Positions 17,184 to 26,549 of a stretch of 64,000 bases of DNA are shown in pieces. A program made the translations under genes and the position numbers. Source of the stretch: Fen-1364 sp049515135 (lineage in GTDB: Bacteria > Spirochaetota > Spirochaetia > SZUA-6 > Fen-1364); contig JBEKUJ010000004.1 of NCBI GenBank assembly GCA_049515135.1, positions 1-64,000 on the forward strand, written 5' to 3'. How positions within the stretch are numbered: the stretch's first letter is position 1; each line of letters begins with the position of its first letter. The notes under the pieces were generated by a model. That model saw only the letters and a list, made by a program, of their open reading frames with translations. It searched no databases and had not been told where the DNA came from.

Positions 17184-17824
17184 AAGACTCCCCTGGGCTG
17201 ACAGACAAACCAGTGACCGGAAATCTTTCGCGCCTTCTCCGCCAGGGTCTGGTCGATGAAGGCGGCAAACTCCTCCACGCCTGCCGCCGATGACTGGAAT
17301 CCGTTTACGACGATCTCTGAGCCGCCGTCGCCAAAGCTCGCCATCAGAGAAGAGGCAAACCCGCGAAACCCTTCCCGCATGGCGGCCTGGACGGCCGTGT
17401 CGGACCCTGCTGAGGGGAAACTGACCAGGGCAAGAAGCCCGCGCTTTCTCTGCGGGAAATAGGAGAGGATCTCCCTGGCCAGGAACACGGGCCCCTTGGC
17501 CTCATCGAACGAACGCTCGATCTCGGCGCTTGCAGCCTCGGGGAGCGCATTTGCAGACGGGCACGGCGCCTCGAGGATGAACACTTCGTCAAGCGCATCA
17601 AAGGCGTTCAGCGATGAGAGGAGGACATTCCTGGCGGAAAGGGGAGACCTGCGGATCCACGGGACAACGCGCACTGCGTCGTCCGTCCCCAGGGGGCGCT
17701 GCTCGGCGGCTTCACCGCCGGCGGGCGTGGTTGTCGCAACGGAGAAGCCCTTGGCGCGGAACAGGCGCACAAGAGCTGCACCGAGCGGAGTGTCTCCCTC
17801 CGTAACGAGAACTGCCTTCCCCAT
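17150..17824 (-). CDS. SDR-like (Rossmann-fold) protein
   Basis: 224 residues. The start MGKAVLVTEGDTPLGAALVRL has the spacing of a Rossmann nucleotide-binding strand-loop-helix, with a degenerate glycine motif (TEGDTPLG instead of TGxxxGxG). The usual SDR order follows: VFILEAPCP, LALVSFPSAG (where the catalytic Ser would be), and no recognisable YxxxK. It may therefore have lost oxidoreductase activity. It overlaps the 3' end of the ASKHA gene on the other strand and diverges from nadE. Confidence 0.65.
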   Translation of the reverse strand: MGKAVLVTEGDTPLGAALVRLFRAKGFSVATTTPAGGEAAEQRPLGTDDAVRVVPWIRRSPLSARNVLLSSLNAFDALDEVFILEAPCPSANALPEAASAEIERSFDEAKGPVFLAREILSYFPQRKRGLLALVSFPSAGSDTAVQAAMREGFRGFASSLMASFGDGGSEIVVNGFQSSAAGVEEFAAFIDQTLAEKARKISGHWFVCQPRGVFQKSIASMKRA

Positions 17825-17952
17825 CGGGGCCCATGATACCCCGGGCTGGCGGGCAGGTCAATCGAAGGCGGGTGCGCGCAGGAGCCGCGGCAGGGCTCAG
17901 GCCCGGTCGGCCTGTCATTGCCGTGCCCCCCCTTCCCTGATAGATTCTCCCT

Positions 17953-19584
17953 ATGAAGATCGCGTGCGGGCAGATCAACCCGACGATCGGGGATTTCCAT
18001 GGCAACCTCGAGAAGGTGCTTTCTTTTTCCCGCCGGGCCAGAGAGGCGGGATGCTCGCTTGCCGTGTTCCCCGAGATGTGCCTTTGCGGCTACCCTCCCA
18101 TGGACCTTCTGGAGCAGGACAGCTTCGTGGAGGAAAACCTGAAAACGCTTCGCCGGGTCCAGAGTGATGCTCCCACCGGCATCGGGATCGTCGTGGGGTA
18201 TGTGGACCGCAACAGGGGCCGGCCGGGCAAAGGACTCCTCAACGTTGCATCCCTGATTTCGGACGGCAAGGTCATCCACACGCAGGCAAAGACCCTCCTC
18301 CCCACCTACGACGTGTTCGACGAGGCGCGCTGGTTCGAGCCCGCGGACCGAAGGTCCGTGGTCGGCTTCGGCGGCGAGCGCATCGGGATTGCCATCTGCG
18401 AGGACCTGTGGTGGGAAGGAGAGGTGGCGCCCGGCCTGCGTTATCCGGTGGATCCGATTGCCGAGCTCCTGGACGCCGGCGCGACCCTCCTTGTCGCCCC
18501 CACCGCTTCCCCGTTCCACGCGGGGAAGCCGCAAACGCGGCTTGGTCTCTTCTCACGGGTCGGCAAGGCCTCCGGGGTACCGGTTGTGTACGTGAACATC
18601 GTGGGCGGCAACGACAACCTCATCTTCGACGGCCAGTCAATGGTCACATCAGACGAGGGGAAGCTGGTGCACCTGGGCGCGGCGTTCGAAGAAGAGCTTG
18701 CATTCGTCGATACATCCGCAGCCTGCCCTGAAGTTCCCCTGCCAGAGGACACGTGGGCCCAGATCGAAGGCGCCCTTGTGCTCGGGATCAGGGACTACGT
18801 CCGCAAGTGCGGGTTCAAACGCGTGCACCTCGGGCTCTCCGGGGGCATCGATTCGGCGCTCGTCGCGGCCCTTGCCGTGGAAGCGCTGGGTCCGGACAAG
18901 GTCGCCGTGTTCGGCCTGCCTTCCCGCTATTCCTCGGAAGGCAGTGTGAACGATGCCAGGGAGCTGGCGCAAAACCTCGGGCTCACGCTGAAGGTGCTTT
19001 CCATAGAAGACATCTTCGGCGCATACCTTGGAACCCTTGCCCCGGTGTTCGAGGGCCGGGCCCCTGACATTGCGGAAGAGAACATCCAGGCCCGCATCCG
19101 CGGCACCCTGCTCATGGCATATTCCAACAAGTTCAACTCCCTGTTGCTCACCACCGGCAACAAGTCCGAGCTTGCTGTCGGATACTGCACTCTGTACGGA
19201 GACATGAGCGGAGGGCTTGCAGTGATCGGCGACCTTCTGAAGGGCCAGGTATACGCGCTGGCGCGATCCATGAATGCCCGCAAGCCAATCATCCCGGACG
19301 CCATCTTTACCAAGGCCCCTTCCGCGGAGCTGCGTCCTGATCAGAAGGACCAGGACAGCCTTCCCCCGTACGAGACCCTGGACGCCATCCTTGAGGAATA
19401 CCTCGTGAAGAACAAGTCTGCCGAGGGAATAGCGGGGAATGGGTTTGATCCGGCTCTCGTGCGCTCGGTGCTCCGAATGGTGGACACGGCGGAGTACAAG
19501 CGCCGCCAGGCCCCGCCGGTCCTCAAGGTTTCCCCGAAGGCTTTCGGGACCGGACGCCGCGTCCCGATTGCCCGGAAGGTTTAG
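17953..19584 (+). CDS. nadE: NAD+ synthase, glutamine-dependent
   Basis: 543 residues, the usual size for the two-domain enzyme. It makes NAD+ from nicotinate adenine dinucleotide, ATP and glutamine. The N-terminal nitrilase/glutaminase domain (1-~270) has the Glu in VFPEMCLCGYPP, the Lys in KTLLPTYDVFDE and the Cys in IAICEDLWW. The C-terminal synthetase domain has the ATP-binding loop GLSGGIDSALVAALA and the signatures LLTTGNKSELAVGYCTLYGD and PSAELRPDQKDQDSLPPY. It stands alone. Its last 62 bases overlap the convergent gene at 19523. Confidence 0.96.
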   Translation: MKIACGQINPTIGDFHGNLEKVLSFSRRAREAGCSLAVFPEMCLCGYPPMDLLEQDSFVEENLKTLRRVQSDAPTGIGIVVGYVDRNRGRPGKGLLNVASLISDGKVIHTQAKTLLPTYDVFDEARWFEPADRRSVVGFGGERIGIAICEDLWWEGEVAPGLRYPVDPIAELLDAGATLLVAPTASPFHAGKPQTRLGLFSRVGKASGVPVVYVNIVGGNDNLIFDGQSMVTSDEGKLVHLGAAFEEELAFVDTSAACPEVPLPEDTWAQIEGALVLGIRDYVRKCGFKRVHLGLSGGIDSALVAALAVEALGPDKVAVFGLPSRYSSEGSVNDARELAQNLGLTLKVLSIEDIFGAYLGTLAPVFEGRAPDIAEENIQARIRGTLLMAYSNKFNSLLLTTGNKSELAVGYCTLYGDMSGGLAVIGDLLKGQVYALARSMNARKPIIPDAIFTKAPSAELRPDQKDQDSLPPYETLDAILEEYLVKNKSAEGIAGNGFDPALVRSVLRMVDTAEYKRRQAPPVLKVSPKAFGTGRRVPIARKV

Positions 19585-21559
19585 GAGCGGCTCGACGGGG
19601 GCCGTGCGCCGGAACGCGCTCGGCGAGAAGGCCGTACAACAGCTCATTTGCAAACCTGCGCGAGTCAACGGGGCCGATCCTTCCCGTCTCCGGCTCCCGG
19701 CCCATTTCGTCCCAGCGTGTGTGCTGGAAAAATGCGGTTCCTGCGGCAGCGCCGCGCCCGCCGGCCCGGCAGAGGCGCGAAAGGCTTTCCAGGAGGGATT
19801 TCTGCTCGCGGCCGCCGGCCAGCCCAGCCAGACCCTGCAGGAGATAGGCGGTTTCATTGCCGGCAAAGAGAAGCCGCTGGCGAGCGAAGGAATCCACCAG
19901 CGTGCCGTCAAGCAATGGCTTCTCCTGCCCCGGCGCATCATCCCCGTGAATGCGTATCCAGGGCAGAAGAAGTGAAGCAAACAGCCTGACGCTCTGCGCT
20001 GAATGCGAGCTTGCGGAAGCCTTGCCACCCGGCGGCTCCGCCGGCCTGTATCCCCGCCTGCGCAGCTCGATGAACATCCGCGCGACAAGAAGGGACGAAG
20101 CGGAATCAGGGTCTCGCCCGGCGCGGGACGACGGCGGTCGGAAAATGTCCCACGGCGCAGCGGCAAATCGCGCCGCTATGACGCCCAGGGCCTTCTTGTA
20201 CCTGTCCCTGCCCAGATGATCCAAGATACGGGCAAGAGGAAAAAGGATGGTCCATCCGCCGATGTCTCCGACGTCCGGCTTTGAGCCGCGCACGGGCTGC
20301 GGGCCCCTGCGGTCAGGGTCGCTGAATGCAGGCGGCTGACCGGGCGCCCACAGGCTCCCCGGCACGGCGCACCGCCCCCTTTCGTCCACGAAAAGGTCCA
20401 CGAACCTCTGTCCCGCAAGGAGGTACTTCTCGAAGGGAAGGCCTTCGTTCTCCAATTCTTCCGCGAGCATGAGAAGAAGGTCGGCTATCCGTGCGGAGTG
20501 GGGAATGGAAAGCGACGTCCGGGCCGGCTGGCCCTTCACGCCGCGCCATTCCCCTTGGTGGAAACTTTCATAGAAAAGACCCGAGGGGAGCTGTCCCTTG
20601 AGGGAGAAGTCCGCGAGCCGCAGCGCAGTCTCCCTGAGGCGTTCATCCTCCGGGAAGAGTCTTCGCAGGCAGATGGCCAGCGCAAGGCCCGCGGCGGAGG
20701 AGAGCCACAGGCTCCCCGGCACTTCGCGCAGCCCCGCCACGGGTCCGTCCTCCACCAGGTGGGTGGAGAGGATCTCCTGAGCAGCGCGTGAAAGCACGGC
20801 GAGCTGCGGGGCGGATTTTGCCTTGGACTTCCTGTCCAGCCCTGCCGGGAGCCTCGTCATGACCGCGGCCGGCGCTGTCTCCAGGATCTGATCCCGCGGC
20901 GCGAAGGCAAGAAACAGCTCATGGGTCCTCTCGAGGTGTCCCGAGCACTGGATGGCGGGGTCCCCGGGCGGCGCGATGTCTTCCGGCCTGGGCCCGGTCC
21001 GGGAAGCGGGCTCTTCCAACCCGGGGAACCTGACCTCGACGCGCAATCGAGCCGACTCCTCTTCCCTGTCCGTCCGGCTGATGCCGATGCTGGCGGCATC
21101 TTCACCGCTGCGCGCGGACCCGGAGAAAACTGCCGCAGCGTTGTCTCCCAGGCCGACGATCAGAGCGGCCGGGTAGCTCGTTCTTTCCCCGAGGAACGAA
21201 ACGGGTGACGTTGGCAGACCGCGGGAGACGTGGACACCTGGGAAAAGGCAGACGGGTTCGTCGCGCGCATCGAACTCGACATCCAGAAAGATCTTCACTG
21301 AGCCGGGGGTCATGACGTTCCAGTTCCTGCTGATGACGATTCCCCCGGAGCCGGCCGTGATCCTGTCTCTCACCATGCCAAAGAGGAAGAAGGCCTTCAC
21401 TTCCGCCGCGACCCTTGGCCCCGGGCCGGTGGTCTCCAGGACAACGCTCGCGGGCTCCCGGTCGTGTCCCTCCCAGGAAACGCGGTAGGGGAGGAAAAAG
21501 CTCATGCCGCTGTCCGTCACAACCTTGATGGTGCGTGAATCCGGCTGCGTGATCTTCAT
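19523..21559 (-). CDS. Hypothetical protein, alpha/alpha-toroid glycosidase-like
   Basis: 678 residues, no signal peptide. The N-terminal ~200 residues look beta-rich (FFLPYRVSWEGHDREPASV, VFLDVEF-type strands). From ~255 on there are repeated helices with small-residue/aromatic patterns (SLWLSSAAGLALAICLRRLF, PSGLFYESFHQGEWRG, GWTILFPLARILDHLG, LLVARMFIELRRRGYRP). These resemble six-hairpin (alpha/alpha)6 carbohydrate enzymes, but no catalytic signature could be placed. The C-terminus is Arg/Pro-rich and overlaps nadE by 62 bases. An earlier stop giving a shorter protein is not available in this frame. Confidence 0.65.
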   Translation of the reverse strand: MKITQPDSRTIKVVTDSGMSFFLPYRVSWEGHDREPASVVLETTGPGPRVAAEVKAFFLFGMVRDRITAGSGGIVISRNWNVMTPGSVKIFLDVEFDARDEPVCLFPGVHVSRGLPTSPVSFLGERTSYPAALIVGLGDNAAAVFSGSARSGEDAASIGISRTDREEESARLRVEVRFPGLEEPASRTGPRPEDIAPPGDPAIQCSGHLERTHELFLAFAPRDQILETAPAAVMTRLPAGLDRKSKAKSAPQLAVLSRAAQEILSTHLVEDGPVAGLREVPGSLWLSSAAGLALAICLRRLFPEDERLRETALRLADFSLKGQLPSGLFYESFHQGEWRGVKGQPARTSLSIPHSARIADLLLMLAEELENEGLPFEKYLLAGQRFVDLFVDERGRCAVPGSLWAPGQPPAFSDPDRRGPQPVRGSKPDVGDIGGWTILFPLARILDHLGRDRYKKALGVIAARFAAAPWDIFRPPSSRAGRDPDSASSLLVARMFIELRRRGYRPAEPPGGKASASSHSAQSVRLFASLLLPWIRIHGDDAPGQEKPLLDGTLVDSFARQRLLFAGNETAYLLQGLAGLAGGREQKSLLESLSRLCRAGGRGAAAGTAFFQHTRWDEMGREPETGRIGPVDSRRFANELLYGLLAERVPAHGPRRAAPKPSGQSGRGVRSRKPSGKP

Positions 21560-21635
21560 GTGCGGGAGTTCCCGCGCACACTATAGCCGGGGAGGATGCC
21601 TTGCGCAACGCGTCTCCCGTCCCTATCCTCGGGGA

Positions 21636-23003
21636 ATGCGCCCCAAGACACTGTTCGAATGCACCGGATGCGGCCACCAGGAGCCCAAGTGGCTGGGACG
21701 ATGCCCGTCATGCGGCAAGTGGAACGGCTTTTCAGAGGTCGCCCAGGCAGCAGCCCCGGCGCGCGGCTCCGCGGACCGTTCGAACGGAAAGGGGCTGGCA
21801 ATCCCGCTCTCCTCCATCGAGACCCGGGAGGGCATGCGGCTTGACACCGGGATCGCGGAAATGAACAGAGTGCTGGGAGGCGGGCTGATGCGCGGGTCCT
21901 CCGTGCTCATGGGAGGAGAGCCGGGGATCGGCAAGTCAACGCTCATGCTCCAGCTTGCCTCCCGGCTTGACGTCCGAGGGCGAAGCCTGTACGTGTCAGG
22001 CGAGGAATCGCCGGGACAGCTTCGCATGCGAGCTGACAGGATACGGGTCTCGTCGGAGCGCATCGAGGTGGTCTCGGAGACCGAGCTGACGGCGATCATG
22101 CAGGTGCTGGAGCAGGTCAAGCCGGTCCTGATCATCGTGGATTCAATCCAGACCCTCTATACCCGCGAGGTCAACGCGCTGCCGGGAACGGTCAACCAGA
22201 TCAAGGTCTGTACACAGGAGCTAGTGGACTGGGCGCGCTCCCGGGGCGCCGCCCTTATCCTGGTGGCGCACGTGACAAAGGAAGGCACAATCGCCGGACC
22301 GAAGCTGATCGAGCACCTCGTGGATACCGTCGTGTCCTTCGAGCAGGCCAGCGCGGAGATCAGGACCCTCCAGGCAGTCAAGAACAGGTTCGGTTCAGTT
22401 GACGAGATCGGCTTCTTCCGCATGACGGAGGCAGGCCTGGCGGAAGTGGATGACGCCTCCAGCCTTTTCCTCACCCGGCGCGAGGGTGGCAACCCTCCCG
22501 GGGTGGCCGTGGCGCCCGTGTTCGAGGGCTCCCGGGTCCTCCTGGTGGAAATCCAGAGCCTCACGGTCCCCGCCAAGAGCGGGATCAGCAGGATCTACTC
22601 GGACAGGATAGACGCCGGACGGGTGGCGCGCGTGGCTGCCGTTCTTGAAAAGCATCTCGGGCTGCACCTGGCGGAGCATGACCTCTACGTCAACGTCGCG
22701 GGCGGCATCCGCATCTCCGAAGTGGCCGTGGAGCTGCCCCTTGCCCTTGCCCTGTACTCCGCGCGCACGGGGGTGGCTCTCCCCGCGGTCACTGCCGTGA
22801 CCGGAGAGGTCAGTCTCACCGGTGAGGTGAGGCCTGTGCCAGGGATGGAAAAACGGGCCCGAGCCTGCCACGACATGGGATTCGAAGCCCTCATTGGTCC
22901 GGGAGGAGCAGGCGCCGAAAGGCCCGAGACAGGCCGGTTCAGCCCGGTGGAAATGGTGCGCGACGCAGTCCGCCTGGCTTTCGCGTCCGGCTCAAAGGAT
23001 TGA
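21636..23003 (+). CDS. radA: DNA repair protein RadA
   Basis: 455 residues, the normal length. The start ATG at 21636 puts the zinc finger at the N-terminus as in the family: FECTGCG...RCPSCGKW. RecA-like ATPase with Walker A GGEPGIGKSTLML (~90-102), then LIIVDSIQTLYT (Walker B) and the RadA signature KNRFGSVDEIGFF. The C-terminal Lon-protease-like domain carries EHDLYVNVAGGIRISE and AVTGEVSLTGEVRPVPGMEKR. RadA promotes branch migration of recombination intermediates. It is divergent from the toroid-like gene and converges on the GGDEF/EAL gene. Confidence 0.97.
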   Translation: MRPKTLFECTGCGHQEPKWLGRCPSCGKWNGFSEVAQAAAPARGSADRSNGKGLAIPLSSIETREGMRLDTGIAEMNRVLGGGLMRGSSVLMGGEPGIGKSTLMLQLASRLDVRGRSLYVSGEESPGQLRMRADRIRVSSERIEVVSETELTAIMQVLEQVKPVLIIVDSIQTLYTREVNALPGTVNQIKVCTQELVDWARSRGAALILVAHVTKEGTIAGPKLIEHLVDTVVSFEQASAEIRTLQAVKNRFGSVDEIGFFRMTEAGLAEVDDASSLFLTRREGGNPPGVAVAPVFEGSRVLLVEIQSLTVPAKSGISRIYSDRIDAGRVARVAAVLEKHLGLHLAEHDLYVNVAGGIRISEVAVELPLALALYSARTGVALPAVTAVTGEVSLTGEVRPVPGMEKRARACHDMGFEALIGPGGAGAERPETGRFSPVEMVRDAVRLAFASGSKD

Positions 23004-23020
23004 CCAATCCTGCCCGCGCT

Positions 23021-24715
23021 CTAGGATGAGGGCACCTGGACTGCATTCCCGTCGCCGGCCAGCAGCTTCTCGAAATCCGCGGCAGGCACGGGCGGGCTGA
23101 AGAGGAAGCCCTGCATCAAGTCGCAGGGAAGGGAGCGCGTCAGACCGGCCTGGTCAGGGGAGGAAACCCCTTCCATCACCACCATCTTCTTCCTGATCTT
23201 GATGATCTCCACGAGAGAACGGATGAACTGGCGCTCTTCCTCCTGATGGTCGATGTGCTGGATGAAGGATTTGTCGATCTTCAACGCAGTAGCCGGAAGC
23301 TCCTTCAGGTAGCTGAGTGAGGAGTGGCCGGTCCCGAAATCATCTATGAAAACGTCCAGCCCTATGTTCTGCAGCTCGCGCATCCGGCCGATGGTGGCCT
23401 CAGGATCGACCATGCTCTCGGTCTCGGTGATCTCCAGGCGGATCCGATCCGGCGGGAGGTCACCCGCGCGCTTCATTGCCCTTTCAAGGTTTTCCACCAG
23501 GTGCGCGCCGCGAAACTCGCTGGCCGAAAGGTTGATTGACACGAACATGTCACGCAGGCCCATCCAATGCCTGGCCTGCTCGCAGGCGTTGAAGACAACC
23601 CACCTGCCGATCTTGTCGATCTGGCCTGAACGCGTCGCGAAGGGGATGAAGTCCATGGGCATTATGACCCCGCGCGTGGGATGGCGCCAGCGGACCAGAG
23701 CTTCCGCCCCCACGATGTGTCCGGCCCGGGTGACCATTGGCTGGTACTCCAGGAAGAACTCATTGCCGCGGAACGCGTTTGAAAGCTCGCCCTGGAGCCG
23801 CAGCTGGCGATTGGCGGTTTCGTGGAGCTTCTCGTCGAAGATCAGATACGGCTCCCCACGCCGACGCGCTTCCATCATGGCTGTCAGCGCGTTGCGGGTG
23901 ACCGTCTCCCCTTCTTCAGCGTCATCGGGGTACAGGGAGATCCCCATGCTGCAGGAAATCGTGATGTCCATGTCATGGAACCGGTAGGGGGTGCTCACCT
24001 CGGTGTAGATAGCATGTGCCAGCGAAGCCAGGGCCGCCTTGTCGGGAATGTCGGTCAGGACAGCGGCAAACTCGTTGCCGTCGAATCGAAAAGCGTAGTC
24101 GTTCGGCTGCAAGGCCTTGCGGAACCGGATCCCCGTGTTCTCGAGGAGCAGGTCCGATATTTCGTAGCCATGGAGCTGCGTCACGGCATCCATGTCATGC
24201 AATCCCATGACCAGAACAGCCCGGGGGTCCATGCTTTGCGACAGCTTTGCCTTCTCGATTTCTTTTTCCAGTATCACCCCGAGGGAACGCCGGTTGAATA
24301 GACCAGTTACGGGGTCCCGGTATTCATAATTCGTGAGCTTCGACTCTATTTCCCCGATGTGGGTGATGTCGTGGGAGAATACCAGGACATGAGTGATTTC
24401 TCCCCCCTCCCTGTAGGGAAAATAGGTGACGTGCATGTACTTCATGAAGGGACCGAACTTGAAATTATCGATGTTGTTCACTTCCTCGCCGGCAAAACAG
24501 CGGTCAAGGAAGCCCTTGATGGGCGCGCGGAACCTTTCTTCCCCCCAGACCTGGGCAACAGTGCGGCCGACTATCTGTTCGCGCGCCTTCTGCACCTCCC
24601 GGCAGTATGCGTCGTTCGCCAGGATATATCGGTAGCTGCGATCGATGAGTGTTATGAAGTCGTTGGACAAATTGACAATGGTTTCAAAAATGCTAACCTT
24701 GTCTATATCCGACAT
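23021..24715 (-). CDS. PAS-GGDEF-EAL c-di-GMP protein (likely phosphodiesterase)
   Basis: 564 residues, cytoplasmic. PAS domain ~5-120 (FITLIDRSYRYILANDAYCREV). The GGDEF domain ~130-290 has its signature altered to DGNEF (YAFRFDGNEFAAV), so cyclase activity is unlikely. The EAL domain ~305-550 has intact motifs: AEALVRWRHP, RLEITETESM, FIDDFGTGHSSLSYL, KIDKSFI, and MQGFLFSPPVP near the end. The EGV motif reads VVMEGVSSPDQ, keeping the Glu. Together this predicts a c-di-GMP-specific phosphodiesterase whose degenerate GGDEF domain may bind GTP. A promoter-like sequence lies upstream. A second c-di-GMP enzyme, an active-looking cyclase, is at 41786. Confidence 0.93.
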   Translation of the reverse strand: MSDIDKVSIFETIVNLSNDFITLIDRSYRYILANDAYCREVQKAREQIVGRTVAQVWGEERFRAPIKGFLDRCFAGEEVNNIDNFKFGPFMKYMHVTYFPYREGGEITHVLVFSHDITHIGEIESKLTNYEYRDPVTGLFNRRSLGVILEKEIEKAKLSQSMDPRAVLVMGLHDMDAVTQLHGYEISDLLLENTGIRFRKALQPNDYAFRFDGNEFAAVLTDIPDKAALASLAHAIYTEVSTPYRFHDMDITISCSMGISLYPDDAEEGETVTRNALTAMMEARRRGEPYLIFDEKLHETANRQLRLQGELSNAFRGNEFFLEYQPMVTRAGHIVGAEALVRWRHPTRGVIMPMDFIPFATRSGQIDKIGRWVVFNACEQARHWMGLRDMFVSINLSASEFRGAHLVENLERAMKRAGDLPPDRIRLEITETESMVDPEATIGRMRELQNIGLDVFIDDFGTGHSSLSYLKELPATALKIDKSFIQHIDHQEEERQFIRSLVEIIKIRKKMVVMEGVSSPDQAGLTRSLPCDLMQGFLFSPPVPAADFEKLLAGDGNAVQVPSS

Positions 24716-24735
24716 GCTTCTAGGCCTATGTTCCT

Positions 24736-24765
24736 AATATAACCGGCTGAGGAAGCAGTTTCCAA
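24736..24765 (-). promoter_or_regulatory. Promoter for the PAS-GGDEF-EAL gene
   Basis: On the minus strand TTGGAA (24765-24760) is followed after 18 bases by TATATT (24741-24736). That is a good sigma-70-type pair 20 bases upstream of the ATG at 24715. Confidence 0.5.
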
Positions 24766-24833
24766 TAAAAAGAATATCCAGACCCCCGTGCGCGCGGGGC
24801 GAAACGTCGCCCGAATCATTGTATCTTAGTCCC

Positions 24834-25748
24834 ATGATCAACAGAACTCTCGGGTCAACGGGACTGACAGTATCAGTGGTAGGGCTTGGGACTTGGCAGC
24901 TTGGCGGCGAATGGGGGAAGCAGTTCACGCCGAAGGAAGTCTCCGAGATCTTCGACGCTGCGCGCCGCAACGGCATTACCCTGATCGACACGGCCGAGTG
25001 CTATGGAGACCATCTGTCGGAGAAGCTCGTAGGGCAGGCGATCAAGGCCGACCGCGGGCGGTGGACCGTTGCCACCAAGTTTGGCCATCGCTACACCACG
25101 CCGTTCGAACGGGCCCAGCTCTGGAGCGCCGCCGACGTGCAGGCGCAGCTGGAGGGCTCTCTGTCTGCTCTGGGCATCGAAACGATCGACCTCTACCAGT
25201 TTCACTCCGGAACCATCACGGCGTTCGAGAATGATGAGCTGTGGTCGATGCTCGACAGGCAGAAGAAGGCCGGCAAGCTCCGTCACGTCGGTATTTCCGT
25301 GGCCAGCTCGATCTCTCACGAGGATCAGGTCCACCAGGCCCGGCGTGCGCGGGAGGTGGGGGCGGAAACCCTCCAGGTAGTGTACAACAGGCTGCAGCGG
25401 TGGCCCGAGGAGGAGATTTTCCCCATATGCCGGCAGTACGATCTCGGGGTGCTGGCCCGGGTCCCACTGGCAAGCGGCTTTCTCAGCGGGAAATACCCAG
25501 AGGGCACCCGTTTCGAGTCCGATGACTTTCGATCCCGCAAGACCGCTCAGGAGCTGGACGCGATGGCGGCTGATGCCAGAAAGATTCTGGCTGAAGAAGT
25601 CCCCCAGGGGGTCGCCATGGCGGCATGGGCCCTGTCATGGTGTCTCAGGAACCCGGCGGTGACGGCAGTCATCCCGGGGTGCAAGAATGCCGAGCAAGTG
25701 GCGCAGAACGCGAAGGCGGTTGAGCTCTTGCGCGTGGAGGGAAGGTAG
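24834..25748 (+). CDS. Aldo/keto reductase
   Basis: 304 residues from the ATG at 24834 (MINRTLGSTGLTVSVVGLGT). TIM-barrel aldo/keto reductase of the YajO/IolS (AKR11-13-like) group. The catalytic tetrad appears as D (TLIDTAECYG), Y (ECYGDHLSE), K (VATKFGHR) and H (LYQFHSG). The NADP(H) site lies near the end (AVIPGCKNAEQVAQN). Substrate unknown; family members reduce sugar aldehydes and ketones. That would suit the sugar genes downstream, but it is on the opposite strand to them and followed by a shared terminator. Confidence 0.92.
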   Translation: MINRTLGSTGLTVSVVGLGTWQLGGEWGKQFTPKEVSEIFDAARRNGITLIDTAECYGDHLSEKLVGQAIKADRGRWTVATKFGHRYTTPFERAQLWSAADVQAQLEGSLSALGIETIDLYQFHSGTITAFENDELWSMLDRQKKAGKLRHVGISVASSISHEDQVHQARRAREVGAETLQVVYNRLQRWPEEEIFPICRQYDLGVLARVPLASGFLSGKYPEGTRFESDDFRSRKTAQELDAMAADARKILAEEVPQGVAMAAWALSWCLRNPAVTAVIPGCKNAEQVAQNAKAVELLRVEGR

Positions 25749-25778
25749 AAAAAAGAGCCCGCTTTCGCCGCGGGCTCT
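25747..25778 (-). terminator. Rho-independent terminator
   Basis: AGAGCCCGC (25754-25762) pairs perfectly with GCGGGCTCT (25770-25778) around a 7-base loop. Read on the minus strand the hairpin is followed by six T, so it ends transcription of the outer-membrane protein gene at 25803. On the plus strand it has only an A-run before it, but the hairpin may slow read-through from the aldo/keto reductase gene. Confidence 0.88.
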
Positions 25779-25802
25779 CATGGAAATCCACAGAAAAGAC
25801 GC

Positions 25803-26519
25803 TTAGAAGATGATGTATTTCACCCCAATCATCCCCGTCAGAGACCACAAGCTGTCTGCGTAGGTGCTGCCGTTGGCAAACGTGTAGTTCGTCTGGCTGA
25901 ATGCGAGGGGGGGAAAACCGGTTGTGTTCGTGAGTCCCATGTTGAAAATGATCGAAGGGGAGAGGAAAAGATTCCCGCCCAACCCGATGTCCACTCCGCC
26001 TGAGAAATGAAGACCAAGCAATGTCCCCGGTGTATTGCTGGAGTCAAGCTTGGACGATGTCGGACCGCCGGTCGGAACGCTGTAGGTGATGTTGGTCGCC
26101 TGCCCTCCCATAAAGTTCCCCAAGAAACCGCCTGCCCGCAGGCTCACGTCGAGGCTGGGAGAAAGCTTTATCCTCGACGTTATCACAAACGGAACGACGA
26201 GATAGACATAGTTGTTGTCAGAATCGACTACCAGTGGTCCGGGATACGTCACCGTGCCATGGACAGTAAAGTTTGAATACTCCAGCCCGGTTGACACCCC
26301 CAGGTCGACGGGCCCTACGCTGTACAGGAACAGATCCGCCTCGATTCCGCCCTGCAGAGCGGCGCGGGGAGACCCCGTCTCGCTGGGGTTGTTGGTCGAT
26401 CCGAGCCCCAAGCCTCCACCCGCGTTGGCTTCGACATCCAGGCCAAAGGCGCTCACCGACAATGGGAGTGCAATTGCAACCAGCGCGGCCAAGGCAAGAG
26501 TGAACCAGAAATTCCGCAT
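25803..26519 (-). CDS. Predicted outer-membrane beta-barrel protein
   Basis: 238 residues from the ATG at 26519, preceded by GGAGGTGG. Signal peptide MRNFWFTLALAALVAIALPL...SAFG. The mature protein is a small barrel: VEANAGGGLGLGS, VDLGVSTGLEYSNFTVHG, YVYLVVPFVITSRIKLSPSL, and it ends LTGMIGVKYIIF with a terminal Phe. It has its own promoter with an unusual 12-bp inverted repeat between promoter and start, and its own terminator, so it is a single-gene, probably regulated unit beside the sugar genes. A porin-like role is possible but not shown. Confidence 0.8.
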   Translation of the reverse strand: MRNFWFTLALAALVAIALPLSVSAFGLDVEANAGGGLGLGSTNNPSETGSPRAALQGGIEADLFLYSVGPVDLGVSTGLEYSNFTVHGTVTYPGPLVVDSDNNYVYLVVPFVITSRIKLSPSLDVSLRAGGFLGNFMGGQATNITYSVPTGGPTSSKLDSSNTPGTLLGLHFSGGVDIGLGGNLFLSPSIIFNMGLTNTTGFPPLAFSQTNYTFANGSTYADSLWSLTGMIGVKYIIF

Positions 26520-26549
26520 TTTCCACCTCCACCCAGTAATGCTTAGATC

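Noticed and set aside
18649..20166. A 505-codon minus-strand open frame through nadE into the next gene
   Set aside because: It covers the conserved synthetase domain of nadE in antisense and reads the toroid-like gene in the wrong frame.
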